A stretch of 64,000 nucleotides of DNA from Bacteroidota bacterium (GTDB lineage Bacteria; Bacteroidota; Ignavibacteria; UBA10030). Position 1 is the stretch's first letter; every line of letters begins with the position of its first letter. A program made the translations under genes and the position numbers. The notes below the pieces were generated by a model, which was given only the letters and a program-made list of their open reading frames with translations, ran no database searches and was not told the origin of the DNA. Of the stretch, positions 8,839 through 17,367 are shown in pieces. The DNA lies in NCBI GenBank assembly GCA_021813905.1, contig JAKAJH010000006.1, positions 1-64,000 of the forward strand. The letters run 5' to 3'.

Positions 8839-9408
8839 ATGCGCATCGCCATCGGAAGCACGCGACGGCCGAAGGTGGATGCCGTGCGCGCCGTTCTGGA
8901 GCGACTGGCTCCGCTGTTCGGCATTCCGTTCGATGGCATCGCCTTCCTGACGTTCGACGTCTCCTCCGGCGTCGACGAGACACCCCGATCCCTTGAACAC
9001 CTCATGACCGGCGCACGGAACCGTGTGGACGCAGTGCAGCAGGTGTTGCGCGGGCGCGCGGAGCATGCCGACCTGATCATCGGACTCGAAGGCGGTCTCT
9101 GGCGCACCGATCATACCGTCTTCCTGCAGAGTTGGGCGTGCGTCAGCGACGGCAGCCGTGCAACGTTCGGGTCCAGCGGAGCGGTCCCGGTGTCGGATGC
9201 CATCGCGGGGGCGGTGCTGGACCGGGGAGAGAGCCTCTCCGCCGTGATCGACCGGCTGGCGGAGCGAAAAGACATCCGCAGCCATGAAGGCACGTGGGGT
9301 GTGCTCACGCGCGATCTGCTGACGCGGCGCGAATCGTTTGAGACCGCGCTGCTCTGCGCATTAGCGCCGTATTACAATGGAGCCTTCTATCGGCAGGGGA
9401 CTCCCTGA
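8839..9408 (+). CDS. Inosine/xanthosine triphosphatase-like protein (YjjX/DUF84 family)
   Basis: A 189-residue cytosolic protein expected to hydrolyse damaged purine nucleoside triphosphates (ITP, XTP) so they stay out of nucleic acids. I use the ATG at 8839: MRIAIGSTRRPKVDAV is the typical family start (GSTNPxKxxAV), and the 28 earlier residues would overlap the promoter and the M14 stop. Supporting motifs are VSSGVDETPRS, GARNRVDAV, GLEGGLW and a C-terminal SHEGTWGVLTRDLLTRRESF, which resembles the conserved end of the family. It is 17 bases upstream of waaA, so the two may be cotranscribed. Confidence 0.88.
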   Translation: MRIAIGSTRRPKVDAVRAVLERLAPLFGIPFDGIAFLTFDVSSGVDETPRSLEHLMTGARNRVDAVQQVLRGRAEHADLIIGLEGGLWRTDHTVFLQSWACVSDGSRATFGSSGAVPVSDAIAGAVLDRGESLSAVIDRLAERKDIRSHEGTWGVLTRDLLTRRESFETALLCALAPYYNGAFYRQGTP

Positions 9409-9425
9409 CGGATCGTCGGACAATC

Positions 9426-10709
9426 ATGCAGACATTCTGGATCTGGTTCTATAACGCGCTGGTCATTCCGGTCTTCTGGACGCTGGTGCACATCGCCGGA
9501 TGGTTCAACCCGAAAGTGCGGCGGGCCATCCGCGGGCGACAGACGATGTTCGACAAGCTCGCGGCCGATGTCGGCCGGCTGACGAGTACGCGGCGCATCT
9601 GGTTCCATTCCTCCTCCATGGGAGAATTCGAGCAGGCCAAGCCGATCATCGCGGCGCTCCGCGCCCGGTTCAGGGATCTGAACATCATCGTCAGTTTCTT
9701 TTCTCCCTCCGGTTACGATCACTCGAAGAACTACAAATTGGCGGATGTCATTACGTACATTCCGTTCGATTCGCGGACGCAGGCGCGGCGGTTCCTCGAC
9801 CTGATCCGTCCGACGGCGGCAGTGATGGTGCGCTACGACGTGTGGCCCAACCACATCTGGGAGCTGCGCCGCCGGAATGTGCCGACGTTCATCGCAAACG
9901 CGACCATGCGGGACAACTCGTCGCGGTTCCTTCCGATTGTCCGCAGCTTCCATCGCGCCTTGTATAACAATCTGACGGCGATTCTGACCGTGTCGGAGAA
10001 AGACGTCCGGAATTTCCGGCGGTTCGGCATCAGCAACGGACGGCTGGAAGCCATCGGCGAGACGCGCTATGACCAGGTCTGGCAGCGCAGCGAGGATGCG
10101 CGGCAGAAACATGTCATGCCGCCGCAGATCATCCGGAAGCGCAAGGTCATCGTGGTGGGAAGCAGCTGGCCGGACGATGAAGAGGTGCTGCTGCCGACCT
10201 TCCGCAAGATACTGAAGTACGATCCGCGGGTGCTGATGATCCTCGTTCCGCACGAGCCAACCGTCGAAGCGCTGGATGCCATCGAAATGTCGCTCGGTCA
10301 GCGTCCGAAATCCATCCGCTTTTCGGTCCTCAACGACTACAACAGCGAGCCGATCATCGTCGTGGACAGCGTGGGCATCCTCATGTCCCTGTACCAGTAC
10401 GCCGACGTGTCGTACGTGGGGGGAAGTTTTCGGCAAGGGATCCACAATGTTCTGGAACCCGCCGTCTATGGCATTCCGGTGGTGTATGGTCCGAAGCACG
10501 AGAATTCCCAGGAAGCGCAGGAACTCGTGCGTCGCGGCGGGGGATTCGTCGTGCGCGACCAGCAGGAATGCTACCGCACGCTTCGGACGCTGCTGGGTGA
10601 TGATGCTGTTCGCAGCAACGCCGGCGCCGCCTCTCTCGCCCTCGTAAAAGAAAACATCGGCGCCACGGAGCGGTTTGTGAAGAAGATGGAAGGAGTACTG
10701 AAGCCGTAG
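9426..10709 (+). CDS. waaA: 3-deoxy-D-manno-octulosonic acid (Kdo) transferase
   Basis: A GT30 glycosyltransferase that adds Kdo from CMP-Kdo to lipid A at the inner face of the cytoplasmic membrane. The 427 residues begin with a hydrophobic anchor (about 3-25). HSSSMGEFEQAKPII (about 60-74) holds the Gly-Glu pair typical of the active site. YDVWPNHIWE, ANATMRDNSSRF, VSEKDVRNFRRFGI, VGSSWPDDEE and EPAVYGIPVVYGP follow the expected order of the N- and C-terminal Rossmann domains. Its presence shows a Gram-negative LPS-type outer membrane. It is downstream of the ITPase-like gene and followed 14 bases after its stop by a heptad array that can fold into a hairpin. Confidence 0.95.
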   Translation: MQTFWIWFYNALVIPVFWTLVHIAGWFNPKVRRAIRGRQTMFDKLAADVGRLTSTRRIWFHSSSMGEFEQAKPIIAALRARFRDLNIIVSFFSPSGYDHSKNYKLADVITYIPFDSRTQARRFLDLIRPTAAVMVRYDVWPNHIWELRRRNVPTFIANATMRDNSSRFLPIVRSFHRALYNNLTAILTVSEKDVRNFRRFGISNGRLEAIGETRYDQVWQRSEDARQKHVMPPQIIRKRKVIVVGSSWPDDEEVLLPTFRKILKYDPRVLMILVPHEPTVEALDAIEMSLGQRPKSIRFSVLNDYNSEPIIVVDSVGILMSLYQYADVSYVGGSFRQGIHNVLEPAVYGIPVVYGPKHENSQEAQELVRRGGGFVVRDQQECYRTLRTLLGDDAVRSNAGAASLALVKENIGATERFVKKMEGVLKP

Positions 10710-10721
10710 AGGAACCGGGTT

Positions 10722-10758
10722 GAATTGTCAATTGGCAAGGGGCAATTGACAATTCTGC
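10722..10758 (+). repeat. ATTGNCA heptad array forming a 13-bp perfect hairpin
   Basis: From 10724 the sequence divides into heptads ATTGTCA, ATTGGCA, AGGGGCA, ATTGACA, ATTCTGC. It also forms a perfect 13-bp inverted repeat (GAATTGTCAATTG / CAATTGACAATTC) around an 8-base loop. It lies just after the waaA stop and is AT-rich in a GC-rich context. There is no T-tract, so it is not a standard terminator. Related heptads follow hpnD at 22046-22066. Confidence 0.85.
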
Positions 10759-10824
10759 GGACCAGAGCGCTGAAGCGCCATCCATCGCCCACTGTGATTT
10801 GCCAATTGTTCGATCATCCGACCT

Positions 10825-12003
10825 ATGAGAGTCTGCTATTTTGATACCATCGGCGGCATCAGCGGAGACATGGCGCTCGGTGCGCTGGTCAACGCCGGCG
10901 TGCCGCTGACCGAGCTGTCGGATGCGCTGAAGTCGCTGAACATCCCCGGCTTTGAGCTGGAAGCGCGTCACATCGAGCGCAGCGGGATCGTCGCGACCAA
11001 AGTGGATGTGGTGCTGGGGGCGCACGACCATCATCATCGGCATCTCAGCGACATCGAAACCATCATCGACGGCAGCGGCCTGACCGGCCGGGTGAAAGAG
11101 CGATCGAAGAAGATCTTCCGCGAGGTGGCGATCGCCGAAGCCAAAGTGCATAACGTGGATATTGCGGAGGTGCACTTCCACGAGGTCGGCGCGCTCGATT
11201 CGCTCGCGGATATCGTCGGCGTCGCGGTGTGCCTGGAGATGCTCGGGATCGAGGCCGTCTATTCCTCGCCGATGAAAGTCGGACGGAGCGGACTGGTGGA
11301 CTCCCAGCACGGCAAGCTTCCGGTGCCGACCCCCGCCACGATGGAAATTCTGCGCGGATATCCGTTGATGTTCACGGAAGCCCCGTACGAGCTGACCACC
11401 CCCACCGGTGCGGCGATCATCAAAGCGCTGTCGTCCGGCGTGCTTGCCACCGAACTGCTCTCGACGGAGGCGATCGGCTACGGCGCGGGATCGCGGGAGA
11501 TCGAGCAACTGCCGAATCTGCTGCGCGTGGTCATCGGAACACTCGATCCTGACTATCGGACCGACGAACTCGTGAGCGTCGAAACGAACATCGACGACAT
11601 GAATCCGGAGATCTATCCGTACGTCGTCGAACAGCTCCTGGCGGCCGGCGCGAACGACGCATACCTGGCACCGATCCAGATGAAGAAAGGCCGCCCCGGC
11701 ATGCTGCTGTCGGTGCTTGTGAGCCGTCTGCATCTGGATGCCATCCTCGCGGTAATCTTCCGCGAAACCACGACCCTCGGCGTCCGCCTTCAGCCGGTCG
11801 AGCGACGCAAGCTGCAACGCAGCCAACGCCGGGTGCGGACCTCGCTGGGGATGGTGACCGTGAAAGCGGTCATCCGGGACGGGCGGGAAGAACTCGCCGC
11901 AGAGTTCGAAGATTGCAGACGCATTGCGACCGAGAAGAACATGGCGCTGGTGGATGTCATACAACAGGTTGACGCCGAACTGAAGGCAAAACCCAATTCC
12001 TAA
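10825..12003 (+). CDS. larC: Nickel-pincer cofactor biosynthesis protein LarC, single ORF
   Basis: A 392-residue CTP-dependent nickel insertase that completes the pincer cofactor of lactate racemase and related LarA enzymes. Recognisable segments are YFDTIGGISGDMALGALV at the start, a His-rich stretch (DHHHRHLSDIE, about 66-76), VHFHEVGALDSLADIVG, TPTGAAI, and ETNIDDMNPEIYPYV opening the C-terminal (LarC2) half. In Lactobacillus plantarum the two halves are joined by programmed frameshifting; here they are one continuous frame. No larA, larB or larE lies in the window. Bases 10759-10824 before it show nothing notable. Confidence 0.93.
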   Translation: MRVCYFDTIGGISGDMALGALVNAGVPLTELSDALKSLNIPGFELEARHIERSGIVATKVDVVLGAHDHHHRHLSDIETIIDGSGLTGRVKERSKKIFREVAIAEAKVHNVDIAEVHFHEVGALDSLADIVGVAVCLEMLGIEAVYSSPMKVGRSGLVDSQHGKLPVPTPATMEILRGYPLMFTEAPYELTTPTGAAIIKALSSGVLATELLSTEAIGYGAGSREIEQLPNLLRVVIGTLDPDYRTDELVSVETNIDDMNPEIYPYVVEQLLAAGANDAYLAPIQMKKGRPGMLLSVLVSRLHLDAILAVIFRETTTLGVRLQPVERRKLQRSQRRVRTSLGMVTVKAVIRDGREELAAEFEDCRRIATEKNMALVDVIQQVDAELKAKPNS

Positions 12004-12092
12004 GCTCCACGCACCAGAAAACCCACCGAACAGCGTAATCACCAACAAGGGGGCGTGACCGCATACGCCTGGAAGTCGACAAGGGGGATACC

Positions 12093-12509
12093 ATGGATTC
12101 CGGAAGAACGAAGCCGTTCGACTTGGGTGAGCGGACGCTCTTATTCGCGCAACGGACGGTACGATTTGTGGATCGAGTCTGCTATGGCGTGGCGAATGTG
12201 GAAATCGCCAGACAACTTGTCCGTTCAAGCGGGTCGGTGGGCGCGAACTACATCGAGGCCGGTGAATCACTGGGCAAAAAGGACTTCATGATGCACATCC
12301 GCATCTGCGCAAAGGAAGCAAAAGAAAGCAGATACTGGCTTCGCCTCATCTCCTGCGAGACCGTCCTCGAGTCAGAGCGGGAATCACTCATCGCAGAAGC
12401 CTCTGAGCTCACGAGGATATTTGGAGCAATGATCCGCAATGCGCGCTTGCGGCAAGAGACGGAACATCTCAAACGGAAACATGGCAATACACTGTCTGGA
12501 CTTGAATAG
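12093..12509 (+). CDS. Four-helix-bundle protein (23S rRNA intervening-sequence protein family)
   Basis: A 138-residue helical protein of the S23/IVP type, first found inside intervening sequences of bacterial 23S rRNA genes but also common as free-standing genes in Bacteroidota. Family signatures are VCYGVANVEIARQLVRSSGSVGANYIEAGE and later KEAKESRYWLRLI. No biochemical role is established. The gene is less GC-rich than its neighbours and uses more A-ending codons, which hints at a separate origin. No rRNA is nearby, so it is not in an intervening sequence here. Confidence 0.88.
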   Translation: MDSGRTKPFDLGERTLLFAQRTVRFVDRVCYGVANVEIARQLVRSSGSVGANYIEAGESLGKKDFMMHIRICAKEAKESRYWLRLISCETVLESERESLIAEASELTRIFGAMIRNARLRQETEHLKRKHGNTLSGLE

Positions 12510-12527
12510 CCTATTGCATCTTCCATT

Positions 12528-12558
12528 TTGACTGTTTCATTGTCTCTTGATACGTGAT
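12528..12558 (+). promoter_or_regulatory. Candidate promoter of the antiporter gene
   Basis: TTG (12528-12530), 20-base spacer, TACGTGAT (12551-12558), about 26 bases before the ATG at 12585. Spacing is exact; only the TA and the first T of the -7 match. Confidence 0.42.
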
Positions 12559-12584
12559 CGTTGACTTCTTGCACCAGGATCTGA

Positions 12585-14060
12585 ATGTCTCCTCTTCCCC
12601 TCGACCATATGCTCTTCATCGGCGCCCTGTTGGTCGTTCTCAGCGTGGCGATCACGAAGCTGTCGGATACGCTCGGTATTCCGGCGCTGCTGCTCTTTCT
12701 TGCGATGGGCATGCTGGCCGGATCGGAGGGACCGGGAGGGATCTATTTCGACAATGCGGCCGTGGCGCAGTCGGTCGGAACCGTCGCGCTGGCCTTTATC
12801 CTCTTCGCGGGCGGACTCGATACGCACTGGAGCGCGGTGCGGCCCGTCGTGACTCAGGCGGCGATCCTCTCGACCGTCGGCGTGCTGCTGACGACGGGGG
12901 CCGTAGGCGTGTTCGCCTGGCAGGTATTCGATCTGCCGCTCCCGGTGGGTCTGCTGCTGGGCGCGGTCGTCTCCTCCACCGACGCGGCGGCAGTGTTTTC
13001 GGTCCTGCGGTCGAAGCAGGTCAGCCTCCGCGGAACGGTCGCGCCGCTGCTCGAGCTGGAATCCGGAAGCAACGATCCGATGGCCGTGTTCCTGACCATC
13101 GGCATGATCCAGTACATCACCACGCCCGGCACGACGCTCGGCACGATCGGGATCCTCTTTCTGCAGCAGATGTCGCTGGGAGCCGTCTGCGGGATCCTTC
13201 TCGGCAGGGCCCTGGTGGCGTTCGTCAACCGCCTGAATCTGTACACGGAAGGCATCTATCCGGTCTTCGTGATCGCATTTGCCGCGCTCATCTACGCCGG
13301 TACTGCCGCGATCGGAGGAAGCGGATTTCTGGCGGTGTATCTGGCCGGTCTGGTCGCGGGCAACAGCGACTTCGTGCAGAAGAAGAGTCTCATCCGCTTC
13401 TTCGACGGCTTCGCCTGGCTGAGCCAGATCGCGATGTTCCTGACGATGGGGCTGCTTGTGTTTCCGTCACGCATCGTTCCGGTCGTCGGCATGGGCATGG
13501 GCATCGCCGCATTCCTGATCTTCATCGCGCGACCGGTCGCGGTGTTCCTGTGCCTGCACGGCGCAGGCTTCGGATGGCGAGAAAAGACATTCGTTGCGTG
13601 GGTGGGATTGCGCGGCGCGGCCCCGATCATTCTGGCGACGTTTCCGCTGCTGGCACGCGTGCCGCAGGCCGGAATGATCTTCAACGTGATCTTCTTTGTC
13701 GTGCTCATGTCCGTGCTCCTGCAGGGGTGGTCGATCCCGCAGGTGGCACGGTGGCTGCGCCTGGACAGGCCGATGGAGCGTCGCCGCTCGCTGCTCGAAT
13801 TCACGCCGGCGCCCGGCAGCGACACGCAACTGGTCGATCTGATCGTTCCCTACAATGCCGCCGTCGTCGGTTCTCCGCTCGTGAGCGTCGGCTTTCCCGA
13901 GGAAAGTCTCGTCGTGCTCATCAGCCGCAACGACGGTTTCATCGTGCCGCGGGGGAATACGATCCTGCAGGAAGGAGACACGCTGCTCGTCCTCGCGAAT
14001 TCACGCGACCTCTCCGTCGTCCGTCAGCTGCTTTCCGTGACCCGTCCGCCGGAGCGTTGA
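12585..14060 (+). CDS. Potassium/proton antiporter, CPA1 (NhaP2/CvrA) type
   Basis: A 491-residue inner-membrane antiporter expected to exchange K+ (or Na+) for H+ in ion and pH homeostasis. About twelve membrane segments span residues 5-395. The ion-binding core shows SSTDAAAVFSVLRS (about 125-138), ELESGSNDPMAVFL, and the later Arg-rich GLRGAAPIILATFPLL. A soluble TrkA-C-like domain (about 415-485) contains VGSPLVSVGFPEESLVVLISR and LQEGDTLLVLA, as in the NhaP2 branch where it binds a regulatory ligand. Start: ATG following a plausible promoter. A heptad repeat block follows the stop. The overlapping 504-aa ORF in another frame is a GC shadow. Confidence 0.92.
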   Translation: MSPLPLDHMLFIGALLVVLSVAITKLSDTLGIPALLLFLAMGMLAGSEGPGGIYFDNAAVAQSVGTVALAFILFAGGLDTHWSAVRPVVTQAAILSTVGVLLTTGAVGVFAWQVFDLPLPVGLLLGAVVSSTDAAAVFSVLRSKQVSLRGTVAPLLELESGSNDPMAVFLTIGMIQYITTPGTTLGTIGILFLQQMSLGAVCGILLGRALVAFVNRLNLYTEGIYPVFVIAFAALIYAGTAAIGGSGFLAVYLAGLVAGNSDFVQKKSLIRFFDGFAWLSQIAMFLTMGLLVFPSRIVPVVGMGMGIAAFLIFIARPVAVFLCLHGAGFGWREKTFVAWVGLRGAAPIILATFPLLARVPQAGMIFNVIFFVVLMSVLLQGWSIPQVARWLRLDRPMERRRSLLEFTPAPGSDTQLVDLIVPYNAAVVGSPLVSVGFPEESLVVLISRNDGFIVPRGNTILQEGDTLLVLANSRDLSVVRQLLSVTRPPER

Positions 14061-14086
14061 TCGAATAGAAGTCGTTTACCGCGGCT

Positions 14087-14207
14087 TCGGTGTTCGTGCT
14101 TCCCTCGAGGTTCGAAATTCGGTATTCGTGCTTCCTTCGAGTTTCGACATTCGGATTTCGTATTTTCCACATTTGCTCTTCTTCCTTCGTATCTCGATAT
14201 TCGATCT
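14087..14207. repeat. Higher-order TCGNNNT heptad repeat between antiporter and priA
   Basis: The gap is built of TCGNNNT heptads grouped into 32-base blocks: four heptads plus a TCCT/TTCC spacer. Two full blocks are 14105-14136 (TCGAGGT, TCGAAAT, TCGGTAT, TCGTGCT, TCCT) and 14137-14168 (TCGAGTT, TCGACAT, TCGGATT, TCGTATT, TTCC). Partial blocks lie at 14087-14104 and 14187-14207. No promoter or ribosome-binding site for priA stands out within it. Confidence 0.88.
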
Positions 14208-14213
14208 CCGGAT

Positions 14214-16748
14214 GTGATCCCAGTGCTCTCTCGCTACGCCGATATCGCCCTTCCCGTTCCCGTCCCGCATGCGTTCACCTATCTGGTGCCGGATGAGCTT
14301 GATTCGCAGGCCGTGCCGGGCGTTCGGGTGCTCGTGCCGTTCGGCTCCAAAACGCTCACCGGCGTGGTTGTTGACCGTCCGGTCCGCACGCCGCTGACGA
14401 ATCTCAAGGCCATCCGCGATATCCTTGACGCGACGCCCACCTTTTCGGCGGAAATGCTGGAGTTAACCAAATGGATTGCGGAGTACTACATGGCGCCGTG
14501 GGGAGAAGTGCTTCGCGCCGCCATGCCGCAGGGCCTGAGCCGGGAAAGCAAGCGAACGGTCACGGTGGTGGAGGACGAGGTCGGCAGCGCGCTGGCGGCG
14601 ACCGCGACGCGATCTCCAAAGCAACATGCAGTTCTCATGCTTCTATCAAAAGAAAAGATCCTGCGCGCCGAGCAGATTGCCCTGCGGACAAAGGCAAAAG
14701 GCATCCATGCCGTGCTGGCGTCGCTCGCGGCCCGCGGCTGGATCCGCATCGAAGAATCTGTCGAGGAAGCGGAAGCCCGTCCGAAGACGGAAACGATGGT
14801 CGCCCTGACCGAAGATGGCACGCAAGCCGCGCGCGCTGATGCGTCGCGATTACGGGGGAAGCAGCAGCAAGTACTTGCGGCGCTGGCCGCGGGAGAAAGT
14901 CCGATCGCGATGAAACGCCTCCTTCGGCTCGCGGGCGTGTCATCAACTACTGTTCGCACGCTGGCAAAGAACGGGCTGACCCGAATCTTCGAGCAGGAGG
15001 TCTTGCGACGGTCGCTGTACGACGATGTCGAACCGGCCGTCCCCGTGACGCTGAATCCGGAGCAGCAGCTCGCCCTCGACCGAATCCGTGATGCGATCAG
15101 CGGAGGGTCGTATCGGACATTTCTGCTCCACGGTGTCACCGGCAGCGGGAAGACGCAGGTATACATTGAAGCCATCCGGACCCTTCTGCCGACGGGTCGC
15201 ACGGCCATTGTTCTGGTCCCGGAGATCGCGCTGACGCCCCAGACCGTACGGCGGTTCAAGGCACATTTCGGGGCGGATGTGGCGGTGATGCACAGCCAGA
15301 TGTCGGTCGGCGAGCGCTTCGACGCCTGGCGGCAGGCGCACGACGGGCGTGTGCGGATCGTCATCGGGCCCCGTTCGGCGATCTTTGCGCCGCTGACGAA
15401 CGTTGGCCTCATCGTCGTGGATGAGGAGCACGAGGGATCGTACAAACAGTACGATGCAACGCCGCGCTACCACGCGCGGGATGTGGCGATTGTTCGCGCG
15501 CTGCGCCAGCGGGCCGTGGTCGTGCTGGGATCAGCCACGCCCTCCGTGGAGAGCTACGCCAATGCCATATCGGGCAAGTACACTCTGCTCGAGCTGCCCA
15601 AACGCATTGACGACGCGACGATGCCGGCGATCGAGATCGTGGATATGGCGCGGGAGCGGCGGGACCGATTCGAGGCCATCAAAGCGGATGTGCGATCCGG
15701 CGGAAAGGAATTTCCAAAGCGACTGCCCGTCACATCCGTCTCGCGATTACTGGAGATGCAGATCCGGCAGCGCCTGGAGCGGCGGGAGGGAGTGATCCTG
15801 CTGCAGAACCGGCGCGGATTTTCGCATGTGGTGGAATGTTTCGAGTGCGGCGCCGTCGAGCGCTGCGATAACTGCGACGTGACGCTGACGTTTCATGCGA
15901 CGAAGAAACATCTGCGCTGTCACTATTGCGGCCTCGTGAAGAAGCCGCCGTCGGTCTGCTCTTCGTGCGGCAGCACGGACCTCCGGATGCACGCATTCGG
16001 CACGCAGCAGGTGGAAGGAGAACTCGCGGCGCTCTTTCCGGAGGCGATCATCCTTCGCATGGACCGGGACACCACGGCGCGACGCGGCGCCCATGACCGC
16101 ATCCTCAGTCAGTTCGGAGACGGCCGAGCGGACATTCTGCTGGGAACGCAGATGGTCGCGAAGGGACTCGACTTTCCGCGGGTGACCCTTGTCGGCGTGA
16201 TCTCAGCCGATACGCAGATGCTGCTGCCGGATTTCCGGGCTGCGGAGCAGACATTTCAGCTGCTCACGCAGGTTTCCGGCCGGGCGGGACGAAGCACGCT
16301 GTCGGGCGAGGTCGTGATCCAGACATTGCAGCCCGAACACTACAGTCTGAAGCACGTGGTGGGACACGACTTCCGGGGATTCTACGAGGAGGAGTTGGCG
16401 TACCGGCGCGAGCTTCGCTATCCGCCGTTCTCCCGCGTGGTGCTCGTGGAATTCAGCGGCGAGCAGGAAGTGCAGGTGCAGCGATGCGCGGCGGGATTCG
16501 CCGATCTGCTTGCAAAGACGAACCAGCGGAACGCGTTCACCGTGCTCGGTCCGGCCGACGCCGCAATCCCCCGTGTTCGCAACCGGTTCCGGAAACATGT
16601 GCTCGTGAAAGATGTGAAGGAAAAAGATCCGTCGGGGGAAATCATCCGCCGTGCGATCCGAACTGCCACGGCCCAGCACGAGGCAGCGTTGCGAACCATG
16701 AAAGGCGTCCGCATGGTCGTTGACGTCGATCCGCAGGGACTGATGTAA
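14214..16748 (+). CDS. priA: Primosomal protein N', replication-restart helicase
   Basis: An 844-residue superfamily 2 helicase that recognises abandoned replication forks and reloads the replicative helicase. It starts at GTG, giving the typical opening of the 3'-DNA-binding domain (ADIALPVPVPHAFTYLVP). Walker A is HGVTGSGKTQVY (about 303-314), Walker B DEEHEGSYKQ, with GPRSAIFAP between. The zinc module has the expected cysteine pairs (CFECG, CDNCDVTLTFH, CHYCG, CSSCGS), then LLGTQMVAKGLDFPRVTLVG and a C-terminal domain. About 30 residues between the 3'-binding and helicase domains look helix-rich and variable. The gene lies between two heptad-repeat blocks. Confidence 0.96.
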   Translation: MIPVLSRYADIALPVPVPHAFTYLVPDELDSQAVPGVRVLVPFGSKTLTGVVVDRPVRTPLTNLKAIRDILDATPTFSAEMLELTKWIAEYYMAPWGEVLRAAMPQGLSRESKRTVTVVEDEVGSALAATATRSPKQHAVLMLLSKEKILRAEQIALRTKAKGIHAVLASLAARGWIRIEESVEEAEARPKTETMVALTEDGTQAARADASRLRGKQQQVLAALAAGESPIAMKRLLRLAGVSSTTVRTLAKNGLTRIFEQEVLRRSLYDDVEPAVPVTLNPEQQLALDRIRDAISGGSYRTFLLHGVTGSGKTQVYIEAIRTLLPTGRTAIVLVPEIALTPQTVRRFKAHFGADVAVMHSQMSVGERFDAWRQAHDGRVRIVIGPRSAIFAPLTNVGLIVVDEEHEGSYKQYDATPRYHARDVAIVRALRQRAVVVLGSATPSVESYANAISGKYTLLELPKRIDDATMPAIEIVDMARERRDRFEAIKADVRSGGKEFPKRLPVTSVSRLLEMQIRQRLERREGVILLQNRRGFSHVVECFECGAVERCDNCDVTLTFHATKKHLRCHYCGLVKKPPSVCSSCGSTDLRMHAFGTQQVEGELAALFPEAIILRMDRDTTARRGAHDRILSQFGDGRADILLGTQMVAKGLDFPRVTLVGVISADTQMLLPDFRAAEQTFQLLTQVSGRAGRSTLSGEVVIQTLQPEHYSLKHVVGHDFRGFYEEELAYRRELRYPPFSRVVLVEFSGEQEVQVQRCAAGFADLLAKTNQRNAFTVLGPADAAIPRVRNRFRKHVLVKDVKEKDPSGEIIRRAIRTATAQHEAALRTMKGVRMVVDVDPQGLM

Positions 16749-16783
16749 GCAGATTCTGAAAGAAACACGGACGTACCACTCAT

Positions 16784-16818
16784 CATTCACTATCCTTCAT
16801 TCCCCATCTCCCATGTCC
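16784..16818 (+). repeat. CATNNCC heptad array running into a start codon
   Basis: Five heptads: CATTCAC, TATCCTT, CATTCCC, CATCTCC, CATGTCC. The last unit contains the ATG of the next gene (16813-16815), so the array makes up its immediate leader. The unit resembles the array at 507-576. Confidence 0.7.
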
Positions 16819-17367
16819 CCTTCCCGTACCGTCGGTTGGTCGATCGCGATCTTCTCCGTCATCATGATGCTCTGGGAGTCCGTCGGACTTCTGACCAGCA
16901 GCGCAGCGGAGGATCTCGTGAATGTCCTGAATACGATGCCGGGCGGCGGCGCGTCCGCGACGGCAACCGCGCTTGCGACCATGCACTATGATCGCGCCTG
17001 GTCGGTGTATGCGATCGTCTACTTTGCGTTCACGTTGACCGCGTCGGTCCTGTTCCTGCGCGATCATCCCCGCGGCCGACGACTGCTCGCGATCGCCTGT
17101 TGGGTCGGGATCGCGAACGGGATCGCCGACACCACGGTCAGCATGATGCTGTGGAACCGGATGGAGCAGGCCCTGACATCGCTCGTCGGACCGATGAGCG
17201 TGCGATTCCTCTCCTGGAATCCGTTCGGCCTCGTGCTCATCCTGGCAGGATTCATCCTGTGGCTGATCCCGACGGTCGCACTGCTGGTCTACCTGCGGCG
17301 ATTGCGAAAACCGCCGCAACCGTTGATGCCGCCGGTGTTCGCAGAGCGCAAACCGCCTGTCGGCTGA
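16813..17367 (+). CDS. Four-helix membrane protein, function unknown
   Basis: A 184-residue protein with about four hydrophobic segments (roughly 8-30, 60-82, 90-112, 132-158). Loops contain RDHPRGRRLL and short Arg-rich turns that suggest cytoplasmic sides. I do not recognise a family; general layout resembles small uncharacterised DUF membrane proteins. The leader is the heptad array noted above, with no clear Shine-Dalgarno. It is co-directional with priA upstream and the aldo/keto reductase downstream. Frame and codon use look real, and the membrane topology argues against a shadow ORF. Confidence 0.7.
   Translation: MSPSRTVGWSIAIFSVIMMLWESVGLLTSSAAEDLVNVLNTMPGGGASATATALATMHYDRAWSVYAIVYFAFTLTASVLFLRDHPRGRRLLAIACWVGIANGIADTTVSMMLWNRMEQALTSLVGPMSVRFLSWNPFGLVLILAGFILWLIPTVALLVYLRRLRKPPQPLMPPVFAERKPPVG

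Noticed and set aside
10381-12270. 629-aa minus-strand ORF opposite waaA and larC
   Set aside because: Shadow of two clear plus-strand genes; no recognisable domain.
12554-14068. 504-aa forward ORF overlapping the antiporter
   Set aside because: Same strand, other frame, Gly/Arg/Asp-rich; the 12585 frame carries all the antiporter motifs.
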